Shown piece by piece: positions 13,600 to 20,205 of a stretch of 24,369 nt of DNA. Positions within the stretch are counted from its first letter, which is position 1; each line of letters begins with the position of its first letter. The notes under the pieces were generated by a model. That model did no database searches and had not been told where the DNA came from. It worked only from the letters and a program-made list of their open reading frames with translations. The translations under genes and the position numbers were made by a program. The DNA is from an uncultured Faecalibacterium sp. (GTDB lineage Bacteria; Bacillota; Clostridia; Oscillospirales; Ruminococcaceae). The stretch lies in assembly GCA_934553285.1 (NCBI GenBank), contig CAKTFD010000020.1, positions 1 to 24,369 of the forward strand. The letters run 5' to 3'.

Positions 13600-14413
13600 T
13601 GTTTTTCAGTACCTGACGGCAGGCGGCAAGGGCAGTTTCCTTGTCCTTGGCGGTGATGAGGAAGCGGCTGGCATGGCAGAAGCTGATGCCCGGGATGCCG
13701 CTCTTCTGCTCGATGACCTCCTGCGGCTGCCCTGCCCAGGACTGGGGGAACGGCAGCTTGGACTTTTTGGTCTTGTGGTCGGTCACGCACTGGGCGCTCC
13801 AGCCGCCGCGCTGGCTGGGGTACACCACAAACAGCGCATCGGTCTTGTACAGGCCGTTTTTCCAGGGCAGGTAGCAGGGCAGCACCACGATGCCATCGTG
13901 GGAGCTGCGGTAGGCCTGCTGCACCTTTTCGTCTGCGCGGTTCACCGCGTTGGCACTGTCGATCTGGTTTTCCAGGATCTGCTTTGCCACGGCCACCGCC
14001 TTGAAAAAGCAGCTGTCCTGATCCTCTTTGGAGTCCCATACCGGGTTAAAAAAGCCGATGGCATCGCACAGGCTGTTCTGCTCGCCGGTGTTATCGTTCA
14101 GGTCCAGCGGCTGGATAAAGTTTTCATCGATGAGCCGCGCCTGCCGCTCGCCCACAAGGCCGGGGCCGAGCACCCGCCACAGCAGGCCAAAGGCGGCGTA
14201 GGGCACCCCGTTGGGGCGGTACTCCCGCGGCTCCTGGTGGTGGTCGAACATCCCAAACCCGATATCGTATACGATGCCCTCAAAATCATCGGGCACGTTA
14301 AAGCCGCGTGTGATCCGGATATCCGGGCGCAGGATCTGCAGCAGCGCTGTAGCAAACACATCATCGGCATGGAACTTGCCGGCGTGGGTAAAACCGTTTG
14401 CGGGAATCTTCAT
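13583..14413 (-). CDS. MYG1 family protein (UPF0160, DHH-like metal hydrolase)
   Basis: 276 residues, about full length for bacterial MYG1 proteins. The N-terminal metal motifs are clear: THAGKFHADD (9-18, with His10, His15, Asp17 and Asp18), VYDIG (Asp50) and FDHHQ (56-60), the DHH-type centre. The C-terminal part has the family segments GIVVLPCYLPWK, PQSWAGQ and CHASRFLITAK. Eukaryotic MYG1 is reported to be a 3'-5' RNA exonuclease; bacterial members are assumed to be similar nucleases or phosphoesterases, which I infer. GAGGT (14427-14423) is 9 bases before the ATG. It overlaps the GIY-YIG gene downstream, so two small putative nucleases share one transcript. Confidence 0.92.
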   Translation of the reverse strand: MKIPANGFTHAGKFHADDVFATALLQILRPDIRITRGFNVPDDFEGIVYDIGFGMFDHHQEPREYRPNGVPYAAFGLLWRVLGPGLVGERQARLIDENFIQPLDLNDNTGEQNSLCDAIGFFNPVWDSKEDQDSCFFKAVAVAKQILENQIDSANAVNRADEKVQQAYRSSHDGIVVLPCYLPWKNGLYKTDALFVVYPSQRGGWSAQCVTDHKTKKSKLPFPQSWAGQPQEVIEQKSGIPGISFCHASRFLITAKDKETALAACRQVLKNNGRLG

Positions 14414-14452
14414 GGACTTGATACCTCGTTCTACATAGTTTCGTCAGGTATC

Positions 14453-14481
14453 AGTATAGCACAATCCCGCCCGGGGGACAA
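14453..14481 (-). promoter_or_regulatory. Promoter of the MYG1/GIY-YIG unit
   Basis: The minus strand reads TTGTCC (14481-14476), a 17-base spacer, then TATACT (14458-14453) preceded by TGC. Transcription would begin near 14446. A 7-base inverted repeat GATACCT...AGGTATC (14420-14426 and 14446-14452) overlaps the start site and the ribosome binding site. Confidence 0.65.
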
Positions 14482-14514
14482 TAAAAACGGGCGCGCACAC
14501 CACGGCAAACATTT

Positions 14515-14596
14515 CTTTAAAAAGCAAGAGCATCTGCACAGAACTTCGCGGGGCTTTCCGGATCAAAAACCGGAGGCGAAGGGTGCAGATGCTCTT
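14515..14596 (-). terminator. Large rho-independent terminator after the ATP-grasp gene
   Basis: A 14-bp perfect stem (14526-14539 with 14583-14596, AAGAGCATCTGCAC and its complement) encloses inner stems CTTCGC/GCGAAG and CCGG/CCGG. On the minus strand it is followed by TTGCTTTTTA. It begins about 20 bases after the stop codon of the ATP-grasp gene. Confidence 0.87.
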
Positions 14597-14616
14597 TGTT
14601 TTGTTTTAGGGGCTGC

Positions 14617-15894
14617 TTATTCTGCGGCGGTGTCCGGCTCGCCAAGGGCCAGCACCTGGGTCAGCTCGGCCTGTACCTTTGCGTTGGTGCTGTCGGTCAC
14701 GGCCAGTACATCGGAGTAGAACTGCTCCATGCCTGCGCGGGTGGAGAAGGTGGCTACGTACATCTGGTTGCCCATGGCACCGGCCAGCGCATCCGGGATG
14801 CGGTCTACCATGCGCATGTTGTCCTGATACTTCTGCATGATCTGCTCGTGGCTGTACACAAAGCTCTTGCCATCGCGGCGGCCCGCAAAGGCGCAGTAGA
14901 AGTGCTCGCCCACCGGCATATCGGTGCCGCCAAAGGCGATCATATCCGCCCAGATCTTGTACACGTTGGTGGAGCGGGCAAAATCGATCATATCCGGGGT
15001 AAAGCCGCCGCAGGGGCGCATGTTGACCTCCAGCGCGACGATCTGGCCCTTTTTGCCCATGCTGGCCTGATCCTCGGTCATGCGGAAGAACTCAAAGTGG
15101 ACAAAGCGGCTCTTTACGCCAAAGCTCTTTACGGCGGCACGGCCTGCGGCGCGGGTATCCTCCGGCAGGTCCTTGATGATGTAGTAGATGGAGTTATCAT
15201 CGTTGTTTACGATGTCCATGATGGACACCGGGCTTACGTTGCCTGCCTCAAAGATGGGGTTGCCGTGGGCATCGATGATGGCATCGTAGCTGTTCACCTC
15301 GGCGCGGACGAACTCCTCCATGATGTAGGCCACATCCGGGTGCTGCTTTTCCTTGTAGGCCAGGAAATCTTCCAGCTCGGCATCGGTGGAAAGGCGGTGG
15401 GTATCAGAGGCACCCACACCGTTATCCGGCTTTACCACCACCGGGTAGCCTACCTCCCGGATAAAGGCCTTGCAGCCGGCCAGGTCGTCCACCATGTGGT
15501 AGCGGGCGGTGGCGATGCCGGCCTTCTGGTAGTATTCCTTCATCTTGCTCTTGTACTTGATGCGGGGCATATCCGAGGCCTGGAAGCCGCTGGTGATATG
15601 GAAATCGGTGCGCAGGGCGGCATCTCGTTCCAGCCAGTATTCATTGTTGGACTCCAGCCAGTCGATGCGGCCATACTTGAAGGTGAAAAAGGCTACTGCC
15701 CGGTATACTTCGTCGTAGTTTTCCAGGCTGTTTACCTTGTAGTATTCGTGCAGGCTCTCTTTCAGCTCCGGTTTCAGCTCCTCGTAGGGCTGGTCACCGA
15801 TGCCCAGCACGTTCAGGCCGTTGTTTTTCAGCTCCCGGCAGAACTGCCAGTAGTTTGTCGGGAAGTTGGGCGAAATAAAAATAAAATTCTGCAT
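14617..15894 (-). CDS. ATP-grasp domain protein, probable carboxylate-amine/thiol ligase
   Basis: 425 residues. A Rossmann-like pre-ATP-grasp part (FIFISPNFP, about 1-110) precedes the ATP-grasp fold. Visible ATP-site elements are YPVVVKPDNGVGA (150-162, with Lys155), the hinge YIMEEFV (190-196) and the magnesium-binding strand ALEVNMRPCGG (287-297, with Glu289 and Asn291). Such enzymes activate a carboxylate as an acyl-phosphate and join it to an amine, thiol or similar group; the substrates here are unknown. A GTG eight codons upstream (15918) is possible, but the family's first strand starts right after the ATG at 15894, which has AGAGGAA 12 bases ahead. It follows two esterase-fold genes on the same strand, with a strong terminator hairpin in between. 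Confidence 0.85.
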   Translation of the reverse strand: MQNFIFISPNFPTNYWQFCRELKNNGLNVLGIGDQPYEELKPELKESLHEYYKVNSLENYDEVYRAVAFFTFKYGRIDWLESNNEYWLERDAALRTDFHITSGFQASDMPRIKYKSKMKEYYQKAGIATARYHMVDDLAGCKAFIREVGYPVVVKPDNGVGASDTHRLSTDAELEDFLAYKEKQHPDVAYIMEEFVRAEVNSYDAIIDAHGNPIFEAGNVSPVSIMDIVNNDDNSIYYIIKDLPEDTRAAGRAAVKSFGVKSRFVHFEFFRMTEDQASMGKKGQIVALEVNMRPCGGFTPDMIDFARSTNVYKIWADMIAFGGTDMPVGEHFYCAFAGRRDGKSFVYSHEQIMQKYQDNMRMVDRIPDALAGAMGNQMYVATFSTRAGMEQFYSDVLAVTDSTNAKVQAELTQVLALGEPDTAAE

Positions 15895-15930
15895 GGTAAT
15901 GTTGATTCCTCTTTCCACTGTCCTCTATAC

Positions 15931-15967
15931 GATAAAAAAACAGGGCAGCGCCGGGGCGCTGCCCTGT
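15931..15967 (-). terminator. Strong terminator between the second esterase and the ATP-grasp gene
   Basis: A perfect 13-bp stem (15940-15952 with 15955-15967, ACAGGGCAGCGCC and its complement) is followed on the minus strand by seven T. It begins 5 bases after the esterase stop codon and ends about 37 bases before the ATP-grasp start, leaving hardly any room for a separate promoter. Confidence 0.9.
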
Positions 15968-15972
15968 GCGGG

Positions 15973-16731
15973 TCACTGCTGTCCCAGAATATACGGCATG
16001 TAATATGCCGCCTGCTTATACCACCAGTTCCAGTCGTGGTTGACATCGTGTCCCCACAGGTCTACCCAGATGGGGATATGCTTTGCCTCAAAAATACGCT
16101 TGAGCATCCAGGTGGTGTCCGGCTGCTCCCAGTCGCCCTGCCCACAGCAGATCACGGCCTTCTGGCTGCGGAACAGCTGCATGTAGGGGTGATCCTCCGG
16201 GAAGTTCTTCATATAATCCACCGGAGAGTTCATGTACACCAGCTCGTCCATGTAATCCCCAAAGCCGTAGTGTGCGGTGTAGATGCCGCTGAGCGCCATG
16301 CAGCCGCAGAAGATATCCGGGCGGCGCAGGTACAGGTTTACCGCATGGGTGGCACCCAGGCTGCACCCAAAGGCGATGACCCCGGGCAGATCGGCCCAGC
16401 CATTGCGCTGCTGCGCCATGTACTGGAGCTTGGGGGCAGCCTCCTGGGTGATATAGCGCAGCCACTGCTCATAGCGGCGGATACGCCAGTAGGGGTCGCC
16501 CTGCGCATCCGACCAGGTCTCCTTGTCCATGGTATCGATGGAAAGCACCATGATCTGCCCGGCATCGATCCAGGGAGCCAGCGTGTCGGCCATGTGGAAA
16601 TCCTCAAAATCGAAAAAGCGGCCATCCTGGCAGGGGATGTACAGCATCGGGCGGCCTGCGTGACCGTAGACCTTGCATTCCATGTCCCGCCCAAGCGCCG
16701 GGCTGTAGTCCTTGAAATACTGCATTTCCAT
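15973..16731 (-). CDS. Esterase-fold alpha/beta hydrolase (putative esterase family)
   Basis: 252 residues. It has an alpha/beta-hydrolase core with nucleophile elbow G-C-S-L-G (Ser124), an acidic residue candidate at Asp200 or Asp205 (GQGDWEQPD), and a histidine-rich end LWGHDVNHDWNWW where His228 or His232 is the likely catalytic base. Early residues PMLYIPCQDGRFFDFEDF match the strand and oxyanion region of this family. It has no signal peptide, so it is probably cytoplasmic. It is related to, but clearly different from, the next gene upstream, so this is not a recent duplication. AAAGGAGG is 7 bases before the ATG. Substrate unknown; esterase or acyl-transfer activity is inferred. It is 56 bases downstream of the first esterase gene. 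Confidence 0.87.
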   Translation of the reverse strand: MEMQYFKDYSPALGRDMECKVYGHAGRPMLYIPCQDGRFFDFEDFHMADTLAPWIDAGQIMVLSIDTMDKETWSDAQGDPYWRIRRYEQWLRYITQEAAPKLQYMAQQRNGWADLPGVIAFGCSLGATHAVNLYLRRPDIFCGCMALSGIYTAHYGFGDYMDELVYMNSPVDYMKNFPEDHPYMQLFRSQKAVICCGQGDWEQPDTTWMLKRIFEAKHIPIWVDLWGHDVNHDWNWWYKQAAYYMPYILGQQ

Positions 16732-16787
16732 GGTAGTTCCTCCTTTGTAGTCCTGTTTTATGCGTTCTGCAGGGGGCAGGCCCGCTT

Positions 16788-17558
16788 TTACTCCCCTGCC
16801 TCATACAGCAGGGTGTGGAACACGAACGGCAGCTGTTTTTCCCAGCTGGCTTCGCTGTGGGTGCCGCCGGGCACGATGCGGCTGGTCAGGTGGATGCCCC
16901 GGGTCAGCAGTCTGTCGCACAGCTCGGTAAAATCGCGGCGGCTGCCCTCGCGGCCGCCCATCTCCCGGGAGCCGTAGTCCATGTACAGCACGGTACCGGG
17001 TTCCAGTTTGGCGCGGCTCACAAGGCCGCCCAGTTTTTCCGGCGCTACCCAGATGGACGGCGACAGCGCCGCCGCCCGGCTGAACGTATCGTTGTACTGC
17101 AGCAGGGCGTACAGGCTCATCAGCCCGCCCATGCTGCTGCCGCCGATAAAGGTGTGCGCCCTGTCCGGCAGGGTGCGGAAATTGTGGTCGATAAAGGGTT
17201 TGAACCGGTGGATGTACCAGCTCAGGGTGGCCTGCCCCCTGCCATCGAAGTGGCCGTAGGTGGCATCATCGAACCGGTAGGGCGAATACTCCACCAGACG
17301 CTCGTTGTTGGCGCCGCTGTTGCACTCCACCGCCGCCACGATCAGCGGGGTGTCGGTATAATCCAGATAGTCGGCTACGCCCCAGCTTTTGCCGTAGGTA
17401 GCATCCGCGTCAAAAAACACGTTCTGCCCATCGAACATATACAACACCGGATACCGGCGCTCCGGCTCCGCCTCATACATGGTGGGCAGGTATACATACA
17501 CCCGGCGCTGCTCGGTACCGTTGACCGCCGGGTAGCTTACGCTCCATTTTTTTACCAT
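16788..17558 (-). CDS. Esterase-fold alpha/beta hydrolase (PF00756-like, enterochelin esterase/antigen 85 type)
   Basis: 256 residues. The fold signature is clear: RRVYVYLP, YPVLYMFDGQNVF (37-49), SWGVADYL, the nucleophile elbow G-G-S-S-M-G-G (139-145, Ser142), ALSPSIW, Asp194 in LYMDYGSRE and His234 in GGTHSEASW. These make a complete Ser-Asp-His triad. Family members cleave siderophore or carbohydrate esters or transfer acyl groups; this one has no signal peptide and probably acts in the cytoplasm. A TTG start six codons upstream is possible, but AGAGGAA lies about 10 bases before the ATG at 17558. It is the first gene of the esterase-esterase-ATP-grasp cassette and has its own promoter. 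Confidence 0.9.
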   Translation of the reverse strand: MVKKWSVSYPAVNGTEQRRVYVYLPTMYEAEPERRYPVLYMFDGQNVFFDADATYGKSWGVADYLDYTDTPLIVAAVECNSGANNERLVEYSPYRFDDATYGHFDGRGQATLSWYIHRFKPFIDHNFRTLPDRAHTFIGGSSMGGLMSLYALLQYNDTFSRAAALSPSIWVAPEKLGGLVSRAKLEPGTVLYMDYGSREMGGREGSRRDFTELCDRLLTRGIHLTSRIVPGGTHSEASWEKQLPFVFHTLLYEAGE

Positions 17559-17621
17559 GGTGCTTCTTCCTCTCAATCATCCTGCGTGGGCACGGGCGGC
17601 AGGCCCGCGTCCTCTATGGGT

Positions 17622-17650
17622 AGTGTAGCACCATGCGGCGGTAATTGCAA
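17622..17650 (-). promoter_or_regulatory. Promoter of the esterase cassette
   Basis: The minus strand reads TTGCAA (17650-17645), a 17-base spacer, then TACACT (17627-17622) preceded by TGC. It lies about 60 bases before the first esterase start and after the ilvE terminator. Confidence 0.7.
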
Positions 17651-17679
17651 TCATTACAGAGCAAAGGAACGGCGGTTAC

Positions 17680-17719
17680 AAAAAGGGACCATTGCCCCAA
17701 ACGGTGAGCAACAGTCCCT
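17680..17719 (-). terminator. Rho-independent terminator of ilvE
   Basis: The minus strand has a 12-bp stem, AGGGACTGTTGC with GCAATGGTCCCT (17719-17708 with 17695-17684), including two G-U pairs, followed by TTTTTG. It separates ilvE from the esterase cassette. Confidence 0.85.
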
Positions 17720-17745
17720 CCAAAAGCCGCAGGGTGACGGGCGGC

Positions 17746-18825
17746 TCAGTACTTCTTTTCCACCGGCACGATCCAGCCCTTGGTATCCGGGATCTTGCCC
17801 CACTGCATACCGGTCATGGTGTCGTAGAGTTTCTGGGTCACAGGGCCGATCTTGCCGTCCCCGATAAAGGCGTGCTCGCCCTTCCAGACCAGCTCCTTGA
17901 CCGGCGAAACAACAGCAGCGGTACCGGTGCCGAACACCTCTTCCAGCTTGCCTGCGCGGGCAGCAGCCATGATGTCGGCAATGGCGATCTTGCCCTCAAC
18001 GACCTCGTAGCCCCAATCCTTGAGCAGCTCGATGCAGCTGCGGCGGGTAACGCCGGGCAGCACGGTGCCCACGGTGGCGGCGGTGTACACCTTGCCATCG
18101 ATCTTGAACATGATGTTCATGCTGCCGACTTCCTCAACGTACTTCTTCTCCACGCCGTCCAGCCACAGCACCTGGGCGTAGCCCTGCTCCTCGGCCAGCT
18201 CACCGGCCTTGATGGAGGCTGCGTAGTTGCCGCCGCACTTGGTAAAGCCGGTCAGGCCGGGGGCGGCGCGGATGTACTCGTCCTCCACGTAGATGCGCAC
18301 GGGGTTGATGCCCTCGGCGTAGTAAGCGCCCGAGGGTGCGCAGATGATGCAGAAGATATAATGCTTGGAAGCATGCACGCCCAGGCCCACATCATTGGCA
18401 AAGATGAAGGGGCGGATGTACAGGGAGGCACCATCGGTGTGGGGCACCCAGTCGCGCTCCACATCCACCAGTGCTTCCACAGCCTGGATATAATCCTCCA
18501 CCGGGATCTTGGGGATGCACAGACGGTCGGCAGAATCCTGGAAGCGCTTTGCGTTGCACTCCGGGCGGAACAGCTGCACGGTGTCGTCTGCGGTGCGGTA
18601 GGCCTTCATGCCCTCAAAGATCTCCTGTGCGTAGTGGAACACCACCGTGGCGGGGTCCAGTGCAAAGGGGGCATAGGGTACGATGCGGGCATCATGCCAG
18701 CCTTCGCCCTCGGTATAATCCATTACGAACATATGGTCGGTGAACTTCTTGCCGAAGCCCAGCTTGGTCTCATCGGTAGGCTTTGCCTTGGGGGCAGCCG
18801 TACGGGTGATCTTGATATCCAACAT
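17746..18825 (-). CDS. ilvE: Branched-chain amino acid aminotransferase
   Basis: 359 residues, the length of the long (type II, BCAT-like) class IV aminotransferases. Key segments are LGFGKKFTDHMF (22-33), FHYAQEIFEGMKAYR (63-77), LYIRPF, the PLP lysine Lys196 in TKCGGNYAAS, EVGSMNIMF (Glu232) and VLPGVTR (255-261). It moves the amino group between glutamate and the keto acids of leucine, isoleucine and valine in the cytoplasm, the last step of their synthesis and the first of their breakdown. A longer frame to 18885 exists, but GAGGG lies about 9 bases before the ATG at 18825 and the family homology starts there. It is a single-gene unit with its own promoter and terminator. Confidence 0.97.
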   Translation of the reverse strand: MLDIKITRTAAPKAKPTDETKLGFGKKFTDHMFVMDYTEGEGWHDARIVPYAPFALDPATVVFHYAQEIFEGMKAYRTADDTVQLFRPECNAKRFQDSADRLCIPKIPVEDYIQAVEALVDVERDWVPHTDGASLYIRPFIFANDVGLGVHASKHYIFCIICAPSGAYYAEGINPVRIYVEDEYIRAAPGLTGFTKCGGNYAASIKAGELAEEQGYAQVLWLDGVEKKYVEEVGSMNIMFKIDGKVYTAATVGTVLPGVTRRSCIELLKDWGYEVVEGKIAIADIMAAARAGKLEEVFGTGTAAVVSPVKELVWKGEHAFIGDGKIGPVTQKLYDTMTGMQWGKIPDTKGWIVPVEKKY

Positions 18826-18897
18826 AGTGAGTTCCCTCTTTCCTGCTTGAGCGCACGCGCAATATCCCGGCGCTTCATGACACAAATGTTGGTTTCT

Positions 18898-18925
18898 ATT
18901 ATAATATTCCGGGGCGGTTTTTCAA
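18898..18925 (-). promoter_or_regulatory. Promoter of ilvE
   Basis: The minus strand reads TTGAAA (18925-18920), a 16-base spacer, then consensus TATAAT (18903-18898). The leader to the ATG at 18825 is about 65 bases. I see no T-box or leucine-rich leader peptide in it. Confidence 0.75.
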
Positions 18926-19011
18926 GGAATCGCAAAATGTTTCATCTTTCCCCCTGTTAAGTTGCACCAGATTATGACACGAAAATCAACTTTTGCAACC
19001 CGACCCGGAGC

Positions 19012-19142
19012 AAAAGCCTTCACCCCTTGGGGGGAAGGTGGCGCGTAGCGCCGGATGAGGGGTATTTAAGGCAAACTGCTGCTGTCCTGCGCCCTCATCA
19101 GTCACCTGCGGTGACAGCTTCCCCCGACCGGGGGAAGCCTTT
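19012..19142. repeat. Palindromic intergenic element with inverted arms (MITE-like)
   Basis: The left arm (19012-19063) runs AAAAGCCTT, CCCC-GGGG hairpin, GGCGC-GTA-GCGCC hairpin, GGATGAGGGG. The right arm (19092-19142) is an imperfect inverted copy: CCCTCATCAG, TCACC-TGC-GGTGA hairpin, CTTCCCCC-GGGGGAAG hairpin, CCTTTA. About 28 bases of unique DNA lie between. The layout matches the half-copy at 5714-5773. It holds no gene and fills much of the 443-base gap between ilvE and the HAD gene; the rest of that gap has promoters and nothing else I can identify. Confidence 0.75.
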
Positions 19143-19182
19143 AGTCGGAAAACTGATCTCCATGAGATGTGAGCGCAATGGT

Positions 19183-19210
19183 GTGCAAACTGCTAAATCT
19201 ATGGTACAAT
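19183..19210 (+). promoter_or_regulatory. Promoter of the second HAD phosphatase gene
   Basis: GTGCAA (19183-19188), a 16-base spacer, then TGG-TACAAT (-10 at 19205-19210) with TG extension. It lies 58 bases before the ATG at 19269, just outside the repeat element. Confidence 0.6.
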
Positions 19211-19268
19211 AAGGTCATCGAATATTTCTGCGGGGCTGGCCCCGTTTGCGTGAAAGGAGCATACACGC

Positions 19269-19922
19269 ATGATCGAAAGTGTGATCTTTGATATGGATGG
19301 CCTGATGTTCGACACCGAGCGCATCTGGGCCACCCTGTGGCAGCCGGCCCTGGCCACCCTGGGCCTGCCTTATAAGGAAGGGCTGGATGTTGCCGCCCGC
19401 GGCTCTGCAGGCGACTCCATGCGGGCGGTGCTGCGCCGGTTCTATGGGCCGGACTGCGATGCCGATGCCATCATCGGGGCGCTGCACGCCCAGGCGGAAA
19501 AGGCGTTCCAGGCACCGCCGCCCAAAAAGCCGGGCCTGGACGAACTGCTGACCTGGCTGGAGGCACAGCATACCCCCATGGCCGTGGCTTCTTCCAGCAG
19601 GATGGCCTCCATCCTGCACCACCTGAACGGCTGGGATATGGCCCACTATTTTAAGGTCATCGTTTCCGGCGAGCAGTTCTCCGCCTCCAAGCCGGACCCG
19701 GAGATCTTTCTGCGCGCCGCCGAAGCGCTGGGCACCGCGCCTGCCCGTACCCTTGTGCTGGAGGACAGCTACAACGGAGTGCGCGCCGGTGCGGCCGGCG
19801 GCTTTGTGACCGTGATGGTGCCGGACCTCTCCCCCGCCAATGATGAGATGCGCCGCCTGTACACCGCCGAGTGCCGCGATTTGTACGAGGTGCTGGCCGG
19901 GCTGCAGGCCGCGCGCTGGTAA
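19269..19922 (+). CDS. HAD superfamily phosphatase, beta-phosphoglucomutase-like
   Basis: 217 residues with complete HAD subfamily IA motifs: FDMDGLMFDTE (nucleophile Asp8, acid/base Asp10), Ser108 (VASSS), Lys141 in ASKPDPEIF and Glu165-Asp166 (LEDSYNG). A helical cap lies between motifs I and II. The FDxDGxxxDTE start and the SKPDPE loop are typical of the beta-phosphoglucomutase/phosphatase group, so a sugar phosphate is the likely substrate. AAAGGAG lies 9 bases before the ATG. It is related to the HAD gene at 9679 only at family level. It appears to be a single-gene unit; no clear terminator follows. Confidence 0.94.
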   Translation: MIESVIFDMDGLMFDTERIWATLWQPALATLGLPYKEGLDVAARGSAGDSMRAVLRRFYGPDCDADAIIGALHAQAEKAFQAPPPKKPGLDELLTWLEAQHTPMAVASSSRMASILHHLNGWDMAHYFKVIVSGEQFSASKPDPEIFLRAAEALGTAPARTLVLEDSYNGVRAGAAGGFVTVMVPDLSPANDEMRRLYTAECRDLYEVLAGLQAARW

Positions 19923-19975
19923 ACGGCCGCTTATCGGATATGCGTCGTTTTTGTGGGTGAATATGTGAAATTTTG

Positions 19976-20004
19976 TTGAAAGCCTGCCGCTGCCGTGATA
20001 AAAT
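19976..20004 (+). promoter_or_regulatory. Promoter of the lipoprotein/hybrid kinase operon
   Basis: TTGAAA (19976-19981), a 17-base spacer, then TGA-TAAAAT (-10 at 19999-20004) with TG extension. Transcription from about 20011 leaves a leader of nearly 195 bases. Confidence 0.7.
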
Positions 20005-20010
20005 ATTTTT

Positions 20011-20205
20011 ATGTCGCTGTCGGGTCGTGCTTTTTTGCGGTATCGGGAAAAGGCGCAGCAGGCCGCGCGCAGAATAATTGCGGCATCATTCCGTGGGCAG
20101 GTTTTACAGCGCACACTCTTGCGGGCGGTGATGTACGGGCAAGTGAGCCATAGCAGCTTTGCCGCAAAACGGCAGCTGCCCAGGAGTTGTGAGGGGAGTT
20201 ATTTG
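20011..20205 (+). promoter_or_regulatory. Long 5' leader of the lipoprotein gene, with hairpin next to the ribosome binding site
   Basis: About 195 bases between the proposed start of transcription and the ATG. Just before the ribosome binding site is a nested hairpin: GCAGCT (20153-20158) with AGCTGC (20174-20179), and inside it GCCG (20161-20164) with CGGC (20170-20173). GAGGGGAG (20191-20198) follows 7 bases before the ATG. It matches no riboswitch class I recognise. The leader is open in the lipoprotein frame, but the signal peptide fixes the start at 20206. Confidence 0.45.

Noticed and set aside
14596..16977. A 793-codon open frame on the plus strand
   Set aside because: It lies antisense to the ATP-grasp and esterase genes, whose motifs are unmistakable, and shows no recognisable protein segment itself.
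18826..18897. Possible T-box or attenuator leader before ilvE
   Set aside because: The leader is only about 65 bases and has no T-box sequence, no branched-chain-rich leader peptide and no terminator/antiterminator pair.
19012..19142. CRISPR repeat or phage attachment site
   Set aside because: There are only two arms in inverted orientation, no regularly spaced direct repeats, and no cas, integrase or tRNA gene nearby.
20011..20205. N-terminal extension of the lipoprotein by 65 codons
   Set aside because: It would bury the lipoprotein signal sequence inside the protein. The ATG at 20206 has its own strong ribosome binding site.
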